From Monosporascus cannonballus (taxonomy: Eukaryota > Ascomycota > Sordariomycetes > Xylariales), in contig QJNS01000508.1 of the NCBI GenBank assembly GCA_004154925.1, positions 1 to 22,166 on the forward strand: a stretch of DNA of 22,166 nt. Direction: 5' to 3'. Below the pieces are notes generated by a model. That model was not told where the DNA came from. It made no database searches and saw nothing but the letters and a program-made list of their open reading frames with translations. This document shows positions 8,403-19,019 of the stretch, piece after piece (position 1 is the first letter of the stretch; each line of letters opens with the position of its first letter). A program made the position numbers and the translations under genes.

Positions 8403-10388
8403 TCACGCAAGCCGCACTCCTGCCTCTTTCCGCTTCTTCGTCTGTTGTGCAGTAGCAGAGCTCATGCCGACGTTCTGACTAGCGTCGAGCATACTCTCGG
8501 CCAGTCTTCGCTTCTCATCTTCAATCTTCTTCAGGCGCTTATCTGTCTTCCCTTTGCCGGAGCCTTTCCCATGAAACTGGTGACTCAAATGCTTAAATGC
8601 CTCTTTCTGGTCTAGAGTTCTACCAAACTCGTCATGATAACGCAGTTCGACATTGGGCTGGTACCCTTTGCTGAAAAGATCGGCCATAAGTCGAGATGTC
8701 TGTTGGTCACGGATAACGTTCTGTTGGCGAGCGTATTCTTCTCGTTCTCGTGCTGACATCTTTGCAAATTTACCGCTGGCGCGATCCCGTTCTCGCTGCT
8801 CACGCGCGTTCCTCTCGATTTCCTCTAGTCGCCGCTTCTTTTCCGCCAGGAATGCTTGCTGCTCGCGAAATTTCGCATTCAGGTCGCCTGCGTTCGACTC
8901 GGCAATCAGACGACGTTCTTTTAGCAGCTGAAGCGTTGCACCAAGACCTGCGCCAGTAGCAACGGCCTTTTCCTCCTCGACGCCAAGGGCAGAGGTCTCA
9001 GGCGGCGCTGATATTTCGCGTTGGGGTCCGTCGCCATTGGTATCATCCCCATCCTGCATATGCTCGTCCTCGTCCTCATCGTCCTCCATTGCTGTGACAG
9101 GTTCGGCGGAAGCTGTCCGTCTGTTACGAGGCTTACGATCCTCGAGGTCTTCCTTTCTTAAGCCCGAAATGAATTCGGACGTCTCATCGATAACCAATCC
9201 GCCTTCCTGGGTGTCGTCGGCGCCGCCATCAGGCCCTGGACTAGCATCTTCCCTGAGCTGCCGGGCAATATCTTCCGGGCGAGTCTTTTTGCGTTTCTTC
9301 AGTGCCTCCCTCCTCTGCATAGCCAGCGTAGCTTGGAGATCTTCGTCATCAGCGTATGAGGTGTCTTCGGTCTTGCGCTTCTTGCTGATGAAACCGGCGC
9401 CTGAGTCGATCTCCATGGACTGATCCCGATGTGTCGCATCCAAAGGAAATATATCGTCTTCATCTACTGGTCGCTGTCTCGTTGATTTCGTCTTCTTCTT
9501 TTTTGGCTTCTTAACCTTGACCTCCGAGATGTCCAAGTAATCAGAAGATGGACGATCCTCCTCGAGGAAATCTCGGCTAATCTTTTGAAGCTGCCGGCCT
9601 TGCGACCGGGGATCCATATCGTCGGTCATCACGGTATTCCCTTGAGAATCTAGAGTGAAGTGCTTCTTTTTTTTGCCACCTATCTCCTCATCATACTGTG
9701 CAAGGATACTACGCTCGCCCGTCTCATCGACGGCAAGTGGATCATAGACAGGTTTTTTCTTCTTCAACTCGAGTTTCTCGGTGAGTTTCTCCCTATCACG
9801 AAGGTTGACGTCTTCTAGCTCATCACCTTCATCGTCATCGCCGAGTACGTTCGAGTCTTTGAGCGTCATGATATGCTCGTCCCCATCCTCGAAAGCGCCG
9901 AGCTCGTGTGAAACCTTAACGCCGGCAAGATCTTTGGAGGTATACTGGATTGCAGCAGCCCTTTCGGCTTCCTCGGCAGCCAGCTGCTCCTCGTACTTCC
10001 TAGCCTTTTCGATCTGCTTTTGACGCTTTCCCTGACTCTTCAGCCATGCCTTAGCACTGAGGTTGTCGTTGTCGTCCGCCTCGCCCAGTCCTTTGCCTTC
10101 CAAGATCTCGAAACGCTTCGCTGCATCGCGGGCCTTTTTGATGGCGGCAAGCCTCTGTTCTTGCGATTTCTTAGCCTCCTCTGCATCCTTGAGCTTCTTG
10201 TAGTTATCGTAGGCCGCGGCTTCTCGTGTCTCCAAAGTGCTTGCAGGCTCTTCGTCCTCCGCTGGACTCTCCTGTTTTTCCTTGAATTGTAGGGAGTTTC
10301 CGCTTGACCCTCCACCTGGCACAGGTAAAGGTTGCAGTCCCATAGATTTGCGGAGACGGTTCATCTCCTCAATCTCGGCGGCGCTCAT
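8403..10388 (-). CDS. SNU66: U4/U6.U5 tri-snRNP component Snu66 (SART-1 family)
   Basis: A nuclear splicing factor of the tri-snRNP. The protein is 661 aa from a single exon, between yeast Snu66 (587) and human SART1 (800). The N-terminus (residues 6-22, IEEMNRLRKSMGLQPLP) resembles a HIND element, the short helix that binds the ubiquitin-like protein Hub1. A long charged coiled-coil region follows at about 55-150. The SART-1 signature block (AGVKVSHELGAFEDGDEHIM) is at 155-174. Acidic and Lys-rich disordered stretches fill the middle, and the family-typical C-terminal block starts near 584 (YHDEFGRTLDQKEAFKHLSH) and ends in Lys-rich sequence at KEAGVRLA. The ATG at 10388 is chosen because the HIND-like motif starts straight after it. 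Open antisense frames are shadows caused by the biased composition. The identity is firm; the Hub1 contact is inferred from the motif. Confidence 0.95.
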   Translation of the reverse strand: MSAAEIEEMNRLRKSMGLQPLPVPGGGSSGNSLQFKEKQESPAEDEEPASTLETREAAAYDNYKKLKDAEEAKKSQEQRLAAIKKARDAAKRFEILEGKGLGEADDNDNLSAKAWLKSQGKRQKQIEKARKYEEQLAAEEAERAAAIQYTSKDLAGVKVSHELGAFEDGDEHIMTLKDSNVLGDDDEGDELEDVNLRDREKLTEKLELKKKKPVYDPLAVDETGERSILAQYDEEIGGKKKKHFTLDSQGNTVMTDDMDPRSQGRQLQKISRDFLEEDRPSSDYLDISEVKVKKPKKKKTKSTRQRPVDEDDIFPLDATHRDQSMEIDSGAGFISKKRKTEDTSYADDEDLQATLAMQRREALKKRKKTRPEDIARQLREDASPGPDGGADDTQEGGLVIDETSEFISGLRKEDLEDRKPRNRRTASAEPVTAMEDDEDEDEHMQDGDDTNGDGPQREISAPPETSALGVEEEKAVATGAGLGATLQLLKERRLIAESNAGDLNAKFREQQAFLAEKKRRLEEIERNAREQRERDRASGKFAKMSAREREEYARQQNVIRDQQTSRLMADLFSKGYQPNVELRYHDEFGRTLDQKEAFKHLSHQFHGKGSGKGKTDKRLKKIEDEKRRLAESMLDASQNVGMSSATAQQTKKRKEAGVRLA

Positions 10389-11142
10389 GGTGGATGGGAA
10401 TCAGACGTCGGTTTGTACCTTGAATGAGTCTTGTTGGGACGGCGGGGTCGAAGAAGCGCGTCGCAGCTTCCCTGAAACAATGGTGACGGAGGGCCGGAGA
10501 ATGTGGATGGTGTTGTCGCCGGTAAACTACAATAGGTGTGATGTTATGGTGATAAACTTGAAGCTCCGAGGTTTGAACGAACGTCAAAGGCCAAGGCAAG
10601 GCGAGGTTGGAGACCCACATCAAAAGGTTGAGAGGGCCCCGTTGCACTTGATGACTCAGCAAATCCAGGAATAAGGCAAAGCAATGACCACCATCCCCGC
10701 CCCACCAGAGCTTGGATCATTTTACTTATAAGCTACGAAATTTTCAAGCTGAGGATTTTCTTCTCTTCTTCTTCATCACAATAACCCACGGATCTGTGCC
10801 CGATAGTCCTCTGTTCGTACAGCGAATTCAGAGTCGACGGTCGTGGCAGCTGACTCCCTTCATGGAAGCATCCTTTTCCTTTATGGTGTAAATCCGAGTC
10901 ACAGGTCCCAGAGTAAATGGGGCGTCTGGGAAGCTAGGCTCGCCGTAAAAAGCTGAGCTCGGTGGAACAGACGTCTTGTAGACGTTATATTCCTAACCGT
11001 TTTGCCAAGACCTTTGGTCTATGAGGCTGGGGAAAACCATAACACACTACATCTCTTTTCTCCTGTATCTGACTGAAGTGTCGCGAGATAGATCCTGGAT
11101 CTGGCCTTGATCCCAAGCGGCACCACCTTAAGTTACTTGGAA

Positions 11143-11797
11143 CTAGTCTAGGATGAGCATTGTCTGACGAGCTTGCTTAGACGCCGCATACGGCCCCGTC
11201 TGATTATAGTATTGAAAAGGACCGAGATCCACCGGCATCTGGCCGAGCATGCCTGGCTTATGAAATGCTTTCGCAGGTTCGAGATGCAGTAACAAGATCG
11301 CCTCCGTCTGGCCCTCCGTTTAATTCCGAGTGCGGGGGGTAGCTTGCGAAAGGATATAAGAATTGTGATATTGACGGGCGCCACCAAACATCGATACGTT
11401 TTGGCCAGCGCCAGGATATCCGTTTGAAATAATTCCGTGTTCCAATATCAAGTTGAAGCCTTGAGATCGGGACGGCAACGGCTCCTGACCATCGAATACT
11501 GTAGTATGAATGAACACTGTTGCGCAACTTAGTATGTGGCGATGCCAATAGTCCAATCTCCAACTAGCGGCCAATGAGACGCGTTCACCGGCGCTGGACA
11601 TAGCTATGTTCTGGACGGCTCTAATAAGATGACATAGTCCTGGACGTTGCGACTCAGCTGATATTTTCGGCAGATCTACATGCTTACCACTTTGGTCCTT
11701 ACCCCTGGCTCACCTGACCCCTCGATTGCGGGTCCGGATACCTACGAAATGCACTCACTACGCGTTGGCTCAACAGCGTATTGTCGACAATCTGCAT
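11143..11797 (-). pseudogene. Possible unrecognised spliced gene or gene remnant
   Basis: A candidate first exon starts at ATG 11797 (MQIVDNTLLSQRVV) and ends at 11714 in a strong CAG/GTGAGC donor. About 60 nt further a second frame is open from 11709 to 11323 (129 codons; includes RAVQNIAMSSAGERVSLAA and FNLILEHGIISNGYPGAG), is stopped by TAA at 11320-11322, and continues in the same frame for 58 codons to TAG at 11143-11145. The translation reads like a folded protein, but I do not recognise the family. No canonical YAG acceptor joins the two parts in frame (a GAG at 11653 would), and third-position GC is only moderate. It may be a decayed gene, a gene whose structure I could not solve, or chance. 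Confidence 0.3.
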
Positions 11798-12154
11798 GAC
11801 CACGCCTCTGTCTCTTCCTCGCCTCTGCCGCCTAACTCCACTCGTGCCTGACAACAACTCACCAAGTTCACCTCACCAATAATCTCATACGAACTGTTCA
11901 GCGAGCCCCGTTGACTACCGGGGGATCTGAGACGAGGACAATATATACGGTGGATCGACTTGAAGGTTGGAGAGGTTATAAGAATCGCGTCTGTAATCTG
12001 CATTCCAGTCCTGAGATGCTACTCTATCCCACCATCAACAAGTATGTGGGGTAGTGTCCGGCCTCTCCAAATTCCCCGCAAACCTTAAGCCCTTTCCCCA
12101 GGATTTTCCATACTTCGCAACCTACCAGTATTAAATTAACCGCGGCGGTGTTGT

Positions 12155-12159
12155 CCAAT
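12155..12159 (+). promoter_or_regulatory. CCAAT box upstream of the glucoamylase gene
   Basis: CCAAT within TTGTCCAATCCGATC, about 400 nt upstream of the TATA box, with an inverted copy (ATTGG) at 12329-12333 right after the CreA-type array. CCAAT-binding (Hap) complexes enhance amylolytic genes in Aspergillus. A five-base match alone is weak. Confidence 0.35.
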
Positions 12160-12290
12160 CCGATCATCGCACTACTGCGTATGTTCCTGATCCAGGATCA
12201 AGAGCCAAGTCCTTCCTGGTAGCGGGCCGATTCACTTCCCCAAGTCCAACCCAGTCTGGGGCCTGTTCCGTCTACCATACCATCTACACA

Positions 12291-12320
12291 ACTCCGCCCA
12301 ACTCCGCCCAACTCCGCCGA
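12291..12320. promoter_or_regulatory. Triple CreA-type site array (10-bp tandem repeat)
   Basis: Three consecutive 10-bp units, ACTCCGCCCA twice then ACTCCGCCGA. Each carries CTCCGC, the complement of GCGGAG, which fits the SYGGRG consensus of the carbon catabolite repressor CreA (sites at 12292-12297, 12302-12307 and 12312-12317). The array is about 240 nt upstream of the TATA box and 320 nt upstream of the start of the glucoamylase gene. The 10-bp period puts the sites on about the same face of the helix. Glucose repression of glucoamylase genes through CreA is established in fungi; binding here is inferred. Confidence 0.55.
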
Positions 12321-12556
12321 GGAGATTCATTGGGATAGGCCTCGGCTCTAATTTGTCGTTAGTCACAGAAGGGCGGCTACTCGCTGTACGCCTCCGGAGT
12401 CTCAGTCCTGACTGGCCTCGTCTTGACTCCACCATAGGAACTACTTCGCCGGCGGATTCGGCCCTATCCGTGGCCCTGCGTTGTGCGCGGTGGCATAGAG
12501 CTGGGCGTACGGAAGGGATTAAGCGAGTCACGAGGATACCATCAAGAACCCCTGTC

Positions 12557-12564
12557 TATATAAG
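12557..12564 (+). promoter_or_regulatory. TATA box of the glucoamylase gene
   Basis: TATATAAG lies 82 nt upstream of the ATG at 12639. It also decides the start: an in-frame ATG at 12570 lies only 6 nt after this box, too close to be in the transcript, so 12639, which begins a proper signal peptide, is used. Confidence 0.75.
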
Positions 12565-12638
12565 TCGAGATGGAGGTCCTGCAATACGGCGGTAACGGGC
12601 TGCTATCGAACAGCACCAGCTTTCTTGCCGAGCCCGTC

Positions 12639-14723
<2,085 letters not shown>

Positions 14724-15276
14724 GATTGATTGCTGTTGGCAAAGGGGTCGTATTCTCAGAGGAGGAGTTTAGCCGGAAGGATTCCGCAGATAAATAGATT
14801 AGTTATGTGTTTCCCCCAGGGAGAGCCTAGATACGATTTATGAGTAAAAGCCCAACACGGACTTGAATATCCTACGGCCATGTCGCTGAAATAGTGACAA
14901 TAGGGGCGATTCTGAAGTTCTGTGAGTGATTTAATGACTCGAAGTGCTTCTGAGACTAACTCCTCGCACTGGTGCGGTGAACCTGCTACTGTGAACCGTG
15001 AGCTAGTGCTAGCTACACTCATTCCCTTCGCTCAATCGTTCCCATCTTGGAAAGCAAGTATTCCACCGTTCCCTAGTACGCCTAATACCCAGTTTTACAG
15101 CTACCACTTGCCCCTTAGTCTAGGATTAGATGTACCGGGTGCAGGGGGCATAAAATATCACGGCTCTGACTTCTATCAGAGACACTCTAGCTCTGTTATC
15201 AATACCTGTTCCCAATATGTGAACAATAATGCACACCCCACAAACAGAGGGCCAAGATGACAGCGCACTGCCAACA
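14724..15276. other. Intergenic between convergent glucoamylase and NRK genes
   Basis: Shared 3' region of two genes pointing at each other. I see no gene or clear structured element; the open frames here are short and unlike protein families. Confidence 0.5.
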
Positions 15277-16303
15277 CTACGAGCCCGCACGAACTCCACA
15301 TCGCCGCACCCCGCAGATCTCCTCCAACTGCCTCATCAGCGTCTCCACAGCCCACTCCAACGTGGTGTCCATATCGGCATCGACGCCCCTCTCCGTCCGG
15401 GCCAGGATGCCCTCGCGCTCCAGCACGGCCCCGTCGGGCCTCCCCTCGACGTCGCCGCCCTCGAAGAGCCACGCGTGCGAGGCGACGTAGTTTGGCCACA
15501 CGATCCTGTCGACGTAGCCGGGCGGGTCAGACCAGAAGCCCTCGAGCGTGACGTAGCCGTCGCGGGCGCCGCGGCGCGCCGTGGCCCTTTCCCGGCTCAC
15601 GCGCAGGAGGAGCCGCACGTCCAGCAGCGCCGACACGGCCGCCGTCTCGCGCGCGTACAGCAGGACCCCGTCGAGCAGGCAGACGCGCAGTGGGGGGCCG
15701 TTCCCGCCCTGCGAGAAGAAGATGGCGTGGCCCGGCCGTCCGGGCTCCAGCCACGCCCGCACCTTCGCCTTCATCGCCTCGATCGTGGCGTCCGGGACCG
15801 GGCACTCGCCCACGGAGTTCTGGTCCTCTTTCGAGTCCACGAAGGGCTGTGGAGCGATCGGAAGTTAGTTAATTAGCGGGCTGGCTGCTCCCCGTTTGAG
15901 GTCGAATCTCATCGGATGATACGCTGGCGGTGGTGCGATGCAGCGTGCGATCAGGTTAGGTTTTTAGTAGGGACATACCGGGAATGTGCCGTGTTCTCGG
16001 ATGTAGGAGAGTGCCTTCGTCATATCCGGGATGGAGAGCGCCTCGGCGCAGTCCCAGTCCAAGAGGCCGTCTTTGGTAGGGAGTCTGCAGTGAAACGTTC
16101 AGTCAGCAATTGCGACCCTGTCGCGGATGGACGATCTCGATCGGATTTCTCGGTCCGACTTACTCAGACTCAGGTTTGTAGAAGTCATCTTCGTGTAGGA
16201 TGAAGGTGTTGGGGAAGATATCGCGCAGTAGCCTGGCCAGCGTCGTCTTCCCGCTCGACGAGGCGCCGCTGATACCAACGACGACTGCCTTTCTGCCGTC
16301 CAT
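15277..16303 (-). CDS. NRK1: Nicotinamide riboside kinase
   Basis: Phosphorylates nicotinamide riboside to nicotinamide mononucleotide in the NAD salvage pathway, in the cytosol. Exons on the minus strand are 16303-16164, 16084-15979 and 15846-15277, joined by GT-AG introns of 79 and 132 nt, giving 271 aa (yeast Nrk1 240, human NRK1 199). The start gives MDGRKAVVVGISGASSSGKTT, a P-loop at 10-21 of exactly the NRK type. HEDDFYKPESE at 37-47 matches the family's substrate-binding QDDFFKPESE block. TKDGLLDWDCAEAL follows at about 50-63. A lid-like Arg-rich segment (RLLLRVSRERATARRGARDGYV) and the PGYVDRIVWPNYV block, also found in other NRKs, are in exon 3. The longer middle region is typical of fungal members. 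Uridine kinase is a related alternative, but the DFYKPESE and VWPNY blocks favour NRK. Confidence 0.92.
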
Positions 16304-16801
16304 CGTTGGACCCCGCCCCTCTAAGGAATGATCCTAACTAATGGAAGAGTCGCAGTCACACGAACAGGGGTAATTCTGGTTCGCAGGTTTCTTTATCATT
16401 GCAGTTTGGTGTAGTCTGGCGTCAATTCTTTTGAGCCAACGACGGCGCCCGGAAAGACAATGGAGAAAAGAGCGGGGCACGTCCGGCTGAAGTCGGACAT
16501 CGGCATAGAAATGACTAAATTTACCCCCGAGATCGATGTGAGTGAAGCCAGCACCAGAGCCTATGCGAGTTGCCTTGTGGAGTTTTGTTACGACATTTGC
16601 ACAACTTCATCGTTTGGTTCAAATAGTCCCCCAGGATGATCTCAATCAGCAAGAACAGTGTCAAAACAAGCATCGATCTGGATTCCTCCGATAAAGCTTT
16701 GGTGCCTTCGGTGACGGACAGATTATGTCATTGGCAAAACGGACTCTCGTTAATGGGACAGCTAGCTTGCTATGGAACAACGGTGGAGCCCTGGTGGAAC
16801 C
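16304..16801. other. Intergenic between NRK1 and the fructosamine kinase gene
   Basis: Contains the NRK1 promoter and the 3' end of the neighbouring minus-strand gene. On the plus strand it also holds a 59-codon ORF with true ATG, listed separately. No TATA box is obvious upstream of NRK1. Confidence 0.5.
16460..16639 (+). CDS. Possible small protein, 59 aa
   Basis: A true ATG in good context (A at -3, G at +4) opens 59 codons starting MEKRAGHVRLKSDIGIEM and ending SFGSNSPPG, then TGA. It is divergent from NRK1, with 156 nt between the two start codons, so a shared promoter is conceivable. The peptide has three cysteines in its middle part and no membrane span or known motif. An open frame of this length in 500 nt is not rare by chance, and it could equally be noise inside the NRK1 promoter. 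Confidence 0.2.
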   Translation: MEKRAGHVRLKSDIGIEMTKFTPEIDVSEASTRAYASCLVEFCYDICTTSSFGSNSPPG

Positions 16802-17895
16802 TCATCCGTATTTAGAGTTCAACTTCTTCATGATCGACATCGCGCCACTCCTATAACCGCCCCCGAATAATGCCCAGTGGTTCAGATGGTGATATCTATC
16901 CTCCAGTTAGCAACGGCTCTGTTCTTCCATACTCTGCTATTTAGTAGGGACTCACAGCTCATAGAGTGACACGCGGTCCTCCCACTCCTCTTTGGGCTCC
17001 GCCTTCGGCACCAGACTCTCATATTCCTTCCAGAAGCTGGTCCCGAACCCGCCAAACATCCTCATGATTCCCAGTTCGTACTCCGAGTGGCCGTAGACGG
17101 CCGAGGGGTCAAAGACCACCTCTTCGACTCCGCCCTCGCCGGCAAACCTTCCTCTGCCGTGATTCCCACTCCACAGATCGCCGTGGACGACGACCGGCAC
17201 TACCCCCTTGAGATGGTCATCCCCCAGCAGTCGAGGCACCACGACGCTAGCCGTCTTCTCGACGGCCTTCGAGAGCTCCACATCAGAGCCGTTCGACCTG
17301 ACCCCCTGCTGCAAGATGGTGCGCAGCCGGTTGTTGGCGTAGAAGTCAGCCCACGAGGACTTCCAGGAGTTGTCCTGAGGCGTCGATCCGCAACACGTGG
17401 TGACCGGGAACCCGAACATCGGCCTGTCAAAACCATCGGGGACTGGCGCCGGCGTCGTATGCAGTTTCGCCAGCTTCTTTGCCAGCGAATCGCCCGAGCC
17501 GGCTGGTCCAGATGCCCCGAGGTCCAGGAAGTCCGTCACCATGAAGTACTTGTTCGGGTTCTCCTTGAATGCTCCGTACGCGTACGACCTTGGGCAGAAG
17601 TTGGGCACGGCCGAATGAATCGCGTTGAGAGATGCATGTTCACCTGGAACGGTGTCAGCTTTCCGCTGTATTTGGTCGGATTTTGCAACCAATGCGGCTA
17701 CCGCTGACCTCTGAACATGACTGCGGCGTCAGATCCTGTCCCAGTTTTTACAAAGAAGTTTCTGTCCCCGCCGTCAACTGTAGAAGATAGCTTGAAAGTT
17801 GAAGCGAACCCAGACCCACCGTGGGATGCTATCTTCGTTACGCTGTGATCAAAACACAGGGCCTCAATAATAGCCGGATCAACTGTTGGTGACAT
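16802..17895 (-). CDS. Fructosamine/ketosamine-3-kinase family protein
   Basis: A cytosolic kinase of the FN3K family, whose members phosphorylate sugar adducts on lysines so that the adduct falls off (protein deglycation). Exons on the minus strand are 17895-17709, 17643-16956 and 16895-16802, with GT-AG introns of 65 and 60 nt, giving 322 aa. NFFVK at 46-50 supplies the ATP-binding lysine. FRGEHASLNAI follows at 61-71 across the first junction. The catalytic loop HGDLWSGN is at 216-223 and VFDPSAVYGHSEYEL at 239-253 holds the metal-binding Asp 241. The C-terminal NHWALFGGGYRSGAMSIM is also family-typical. The start is the first true ATG; an in-frame TTG lies eight codons upstream. The HGDLWSGN plus DPSxxYGHxE pair separates it from ordinary aminoglycoside or choline phosphotransferases. 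The exact substrate in this fungus is unknown. Confidence 0.92.
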
Positions 17896-18011
17896 ACTGG
17901 TGGTGTCGATAAAGTTCAATTGCTCAGCATATACCTATCGCGATTCGTTTAAGGGATAGTAGCACGTGTAAGGCGTACAATATGAAGTCTGTCAAGAACT
18001 GCACCTATTGC

Positions 18012-19016
18012 CTATGACGTCATAATGTTGAACCCCCACCTCCCCGCGAATGGGGTACATTCAGTATGAGATACACAAGTTGAAATGCTTCTACAGCCGA
18101 AATCTGAGGCGGGGTGCGACTCAAGCTGAACATATAGTTTAAACCAGGTAGAAGTGTACGAGGCCCGCGACCTTGCTACATCTACTAGACTAGTAAGGTT
18201 CTCCTGAATGGTGTTCCGCCAATTGAGGGGACTATACTGAGTCAAGAAATACCAAGCCCTGCGATAAGTTATCGGGTTCACTACCCCGCCCCCCACTGTC
18301 GAGCGAGGCGCCGAAGTGGTAGTAGTGTTCCAGGTCGCCGGATTCGTCAATGCAACACTATGTCTCATTCCGATATACTCTATTTCGCCCTTCCTTGACT
18401 GAGATCCTTCTCTGAGGAAGTTCCCTCTAATAAGCATGAACCTTCCGCCTTTCCCCAACTGCAGAAACTGTGATACACGCTGCCATGGTCTAATGTCCTC
18501 CATCCCAGAACTTACACCGCTCTGTTTTCCTCAGGCCAAGACATCCGAGCTGACTCGGGGTTCTGGCTGCGTGTCTGCCCAGAGGGGCACGATATCCGAA
18601 GCCAGGCTATCCTGACTAAGCCGCCGAGCCAGATGATTCTTGCTCATGGGGCGCCTGGACAGTTGCTTGGCGATTCTGTTTCTGACCTTGGCGGATGTCT
18701 CGTTGACGAAGTTTCCCCGTACGTCGCTAGCGCTGAAACAGGAAGAGCAGGGACATAAAGCCGTGGAAGACGTCGACTTGGGTGGAGGAGCGAACTGGTC
18801 TCGCGACCAGTTCTGAAGCCCTGATTGTGGCATCGTGTACTAGGTTGAGAACACGTATCGGGCTGCAAGGAGGTCTGAAGATTCTCTCAGGCTGTTAATG
18901 TATGGGGGCACGTATTGAGGCTGCAGGAACCGCGCTGGCTCTGGTTGTAGAATGAAGCTACCGAAGCAAATGATGCTCCATACTTGACATAGACTACGTG
19001 ATGATGAGACTTTGGA
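18012..19016 (-). pseudogene. Long reading frame with two nonsense codons; likely decayed gene
   Basis: A single minus-strand frame runs from just after a TAA at 19017-19019 to TAG at 18012-18014, 334 codons, broken only by TAG at 18840-18842 and TGA at 18531-18533. The segments read like protein: GSFILQPEPARFLQPQYVPP upstream of the first stop; NFVNETSAKVRNRIAKQLSR in the middle (third-position GC about two thirds); and YRRAWYFLTQYSPLNWRNTI after the second. Both stops can arise by one C-to-T change (CAG to TAG, CGA to TGA). The plus strand has no comparable frames here. I do not recognise the family and see no introns that remove the stops. Alternatives are an intact smaller gene at 18531-18833 (100 aa, ATG in good context) or chance. 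Confidence 0.35.
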
Positions 19017-19019
19017 TTA

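Larger units (their letters stand above)
10389..12638. other. 2.2-kb region between SNU66 and the glucoamylase gene
   Basis: This lies between two divergent genes and must hold both promoters. On the plus strand I see no gene. On the minus strand 11143-11797 contains a possible spliced or decayed gene, listed separately. The right part holds glucoamylase control elements: CCAAT at 12155-12159, an inverted CCAAT at 12329-12333, the CreA-type array at 12291-12320 and the TATA box at 12557. The open minus-strand frame at 12232-12531 overlaps these elements and is probably incidental. Confidence 0.5.

Noticed and set aside
12232..12531. 99-codon minus-strand open frame in the glucoamylase promoter
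   Set aside because: It covers the CreA-type array and lies in promoter sequence; Arg-rich low-complexity product with no motif.
12570..12638. Upstream in-frame ATG for glucoamylase
   Set aside because: It lies 6 nt after the TATA box and would put a non-signal sequence in front of the signal peptide.
15527..15805. Other open frames inside the NRK1 third exon
   Set aside because: High GC removes stops in all frames; only the spliced NRK frame matches a family.
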